Below the pieces are notes generated by a model, which had not been told where the DNA came from, did not search any database, and worked only from the letters and a program-made list of their open reading frames with translations. This document shows, piece after piece, positions 61,305 to 64,000 of a stretch of DNA of 64,000 nucleotides (positions are counted from its first letter, which is position 1; every line of letters starts with the position of its first letter). The stretch is taken from positions 53,061,659 to 53,125,658 of the forward strand of contig CM049313.1 in the NCBI GenBank assembly GCA_026874595.1, in the 5' to 3' direction. Both the position numbers and the translations under genes were made by a program. Source of the DNA: Sipunculus nudus (Eukaryota; Annelida; Sipuncula; Golfingiida; Sipunculidae).

Positions 61305-61925
61305 TTGTCAAAATTTTCTTCATCCTGTTAAAACCAGACCCTGCTGTGACTTGATGAATATGATAACACCTCAGTTTGTCGCTCAGCTAACTAATAGTAT
61401 TCAGCTCTAGGGATGGTCCTTTGTCCATCATCCGGATGCCCATTATAATAACATTACATTAATTTTTAAACTGTTTTCCTGTAAGCACCATTGATTTAAT
61501 TTTCACCTCATGCAAGGAAAATTTTTATAATTATTAATCTGAAATTTTAATTTCTCCCGCAAGCATTAAATGTGCAATTGTAAAGCCTTGCACTTGTTCT
61601 TGTTCATATCTGCATATTTTTTTTCTTAGTTGTCAAGATTTTCTTCATACTGTTAAAACCAGACCCTGTTGTGACTTGATATATATGATAACCCGAGTTT
61701 GTAGCTCAGCCAACTATTAGTATTCCGCTCTAGGGATGGTTCTTTGTCTGTCTCCGGAAGCCCATTAATATGACATTTTTTAAACTGTTTCCCTGTAAGC
61801 ACAATTGATTAAATTTTCACCTTATGCAAGGACAATTTTTATAATTATTAATCTACAATTTAAATTTCTCCTGCAAGCATTAAATGTGCATTAGTAAGTT
61901 AAGCCTTGCACTTGTTCTTTTTCAT
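61305..61925. repeat. Two-unit direct repeat just downstream of the DDE/zinc gene stop
   Basis: Units at about 61305-61600 and 61628-61920 share 'ttttcttcatMctgttaaaaccagaccctg', 'gctctagggatggt', 'caaggaMaatttttataattattaatct' and 'gcaagcattaaatgtgca', at a spacing of about 325 bp. They include a 'gctcagcYaact' word of the dispersed family. The repeat lies within the likely 3' UTR. Confidence 0.8.
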
Positions 61926-63120
61926 TTCTTGCTGGTGGGATCACACCTAACTGATGATTATTAAAATCCTAATTTATAACTGACCTTGACAGTTTGTGAA
62001 GTGATAGGTATATGAACCTTGTCAAATTTCAAATATGATTTTCATCAGTATTTACATTTATTTGATATATTTGTTTACATTTGTGATCTTTTTTATTTAT
62101 ATTTGTTTACTTTTCTGAGGGTATATTTGTACTTATACATTGTTTACATTTCTGAGATGATATTTTTTCTATGTGATTGAGAACACCAGATAGTTGCTAT
62201 AAAGGGTGTAGTTTAAGAGATATTTTTAATAAAAAGTTGTTCATAAAGATGTTTGTGTTTTTTTTACTGAATCCTTATGGTGCGTGTATAGTATATTGCA
62301 TGGCTATATTGATTTGCTGGAAAGTAAAAAGGAAATTCGGTAGATATTAAGAATATTTAAATGCACAGGAAATCAAGGAGGGTACATCATTTTTTAACTT
62401 TTGAATTATATTTTTATTTATTTTCCCTCCTCCTCCCCAACATTTTGCTGTTCTTCGTCCGAGAAACTATTTATTAAATATGTAAGGCCTAATAGTTTCT
62501 TTTGTATTTAAATTATGTAATGTACTGAAGAAAACATGGGGGGGGGGGGATACAAAATTTAGATATGGAATCTGTAGCTTCGGAAAAAGGCTTAAACTTA
62601 TTAAAATGCTTGATGATACCGGTAATAACTCATACACGTATAAACAAAGCGTAAGCCACATTTCATACAAACATGAAATATAAACATAAAACCTTATTCA
62701 ACAATCCAGTACGTACACAGAAAGTACAATCATGTCAAGTGAACGAATATAAGAAAACAACTTTGGATTGAGTAATCTTTAAACATTTATATCAATCAAG
62801 GAAGATATCGATGCCATGTTTACTCCCTGGGGTATTAAATCTTAAGTCGTTTTTCACTTTACCTCCCAGATGAGCTGTGCGCGATTTCAAGTTAATGGGG
62901 GTAATCTGAAGCGAAGATAATCTTAAATTGCTACACCTTAATAAAAACACTGAAAACTTCTCTGGTCGCAAATATTCCTACTTATTCCTCTACAAAAACA
63001 CCCTATTATCAGTCAAAGTTATCAGTTATTAGCTATACAAGAGGATGTCCCTCTGCATTTTCAAAATCTATGTCCACATTTAATGAACAAGTCATCATAT
63101 CCTAGAAACATGCCTCTGAC
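61926..63120. other. Convergent 3' regions of the DDE/zinc gene and the lectin gene
   Basis: AT-rich. AATAAA on plus at 62228-62233 and on minus at about 62468-62473 would give convergent 3' ends roughly 240 bp apart. No exon is seen. A G-run lies at about 62539. Confidence 0.45.
62228..62233 (+). terminator. Candidate polyadenylation signal of the DDE/zinc gene
   Basis: AATAAA in TTTTTAATAAAAAG, about 1.06 kb after the stop codon. A nearer signal may exist that I missed. Confidence 0.35.
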
Positions 63121-63368
63121 TTACAGACGAGGGTCGTTAAGACCAGGCTTTTCGCAGATATATCGCTTCATTTTCGTCCCTTTATCTTCGTGCCATTTCC
63201 CGTCTAGGGTCATATACACCCGCATGTTATTGTTAAGTAAGCGGTCTATGTTCAGCGGTTGCCCCGGAAACCAGTTTGTGTATGTCATCGCTTCAAAGGT
63301 TGCCCAGATCCAACCACCAATGTAGACAGGGTAAGACCCGGATGTCCACCAATGGTAAATCATAGGTC
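63121..63368 (-). CDS. C-type lectin domain protein, last exon only
   Basis: The acceptor 'gttttaccag' at 63369 opens an 82-codon exon ending in TAA (63121). It encodes the C-terminal half of a C-type lectin-like fold: YIGGWIWATFEAMTYTNWFPG, QPLN, a MRVYMTLDGKWHED stretch and KRYICEKP. The family's W-x-W...TNWxxGQPxN and ICEK landmarks are clear. Missing or changed: the long-loop sugar motif EPN/QPD reads QPL, the WND calcium motif reads WHE, and the penultimate cysteine usually found between W and ICEK is absent. Calcium-dependent sugar binding is therefore doubtful. Upstream exons, including any signal peptide, lie beyond the right edge. The exon starts in phase 1. Confidence 0.75.
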
Positions 63369-64000
63369 CTGGTAAAACAAAGTAACATATTTTGTCTCTG
63401 ATTAAGTTATTTGTCTAAATAGGTTCGTGGTGCGTATATTTTTTTGGTAGTTTGAATCAGATAAATATATGTGCAAGACTTTCAACCAGACATTTTTTTT
63501 TCAGGTATAGGATTTGTGTTTGCCTTATTCATGATATTTAGAGTCTGGGCATTACTTCGAGAGCGGTAATTTTGAAATGGACATTGTGTCTGAAAGGATA
63601 GGTTGGTCCCGGGACATATGAAGACAGCCGCAGCTTTCAAATTGTAAAGGTTAAGTCTACACTGAAGAAAAATTGAACTGTTCAACGGGCTGAAACAAAA
63701 AAGAAATTGGTGCGAGCGAGTGATTATTTTTAAATGTGGAATTTTGAATGCTTGCCATGGTAAATGTCTTCTTCAATTCTTCAGTTTCTTCCAGTTCTCA
63801 GAAAAGTACATATAATTAACACAAAATGCAGTCCATATCCATTCCTTTTAGAATTATTTCAAGAAAATGAAGCGACGACTAGATTTACCTACATTATCGG
63901 GGGGCCTTTCCACATATGTAAATAAAAAAACACGAAAAATGGAAGCGGGTTATCCTATTTTCCGTGTGTGGCCTTTCCGGTACACTGGCTAAATTGACAT
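63369..64000. other. Intron or upstream part of the lectin gene
   Basis: A minus-strand open frame of about 69 codons (63482 to about 63690) follows a fair acceptor 'tttgtttcag' and contains three Cys (LQCRLN, FICPGT, TQCPFQ). It ends in a stop and has no convincing donor, so I do not call it an exon. Nothing else is recognised. Confidence 0.3.

Noticed and set aside
63482-63690. Upstream exon of the lectin gene with three cysteines
   Set aside because: The frame ends in a stop without a usable donor, and the sequence lacks lectin landmarks.

Overview
Eukaryotic nuclear DNA from a marine invertebrate, most likely a bivalve mollusc. The evidence is split coding exons with GT/AG borders, AT-rich introns, very many (TA)n tracts, and dense families of short repeats carrying the GGTCAAGGTCA and 'GCTCAGCTGACT...TTTGTCCGTC' signatures that I associate with bivalve genomes. 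Species cannot be read from the sequence. Nothing bacterial or viral is seen. All gene models were built by hand from open frames, splice sites and phase; no search was run.

Layout. (1) 1109-5976, minus strand: six exons of a gamma-butyrobetaine dioxygenase (BBOX1-like, last step of carnitine synthesis); its last exon lies beyond the left edge. A solo-LTR-like element (254-1098) sits 10 nt inside the intron after the last visible exon. (2) 6-36 kb: gene-poor and repeat-rich. It holds a near-identical 1266-bp tandem duplication (11215-13754), diverged relatives to 17.5 kb, a 365-bp satellite with dimeric higher-order structure (17.9-20.5 kb), a 148-bp hairpin-bearing tandem repeat (23.1-24.0 kb), a 279-bp satellite with GGTGGCGCCACC palindromes (26.8-28.1 kb), a nested pair of LTR-like elements (29197-31080), a 38-bp-type minisatellite and a tRNA-derived SINE-like element. 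(3) 36147-45869, minus strand: a complete 11-exon, 612-aa SLC22-type organic cation/carnitine transporter. All exon phases agree. Two interlocked palindromes in intron 1 copy part of the first exon in inverted orientation. (4) 46-54 kb: intergenic, with a third LTR-like copy (47097-47904), several TIR elements and one orphan exon candidate. (5) 54485-61169, plus strand: a complete 6-exon, 1102-aa protein of a family I cannot name. It has a DDE/RNase H-like core and two C-terminal zinc-binding modules. A deleted pogo/Tigger-like transposon lies in intron 2. (6) 63121-63368, minus strand: the last exon of a C-type lectin domain gene that continues past the right edge.

How they fit together: BBOX-like carnitine synthesis and an SLC22 (carnitine/organic cation) transporter lie in the same orientation with only repeats between them. 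This is suggestive metabolic synteny, but it is an inference. The most unusual items are the zinc-finger/DDE-like gene, the BBOX paralogue whose HxD iron-binding motif reads H-V-N, and the interlocked palindromes over the SLC22 first exon.
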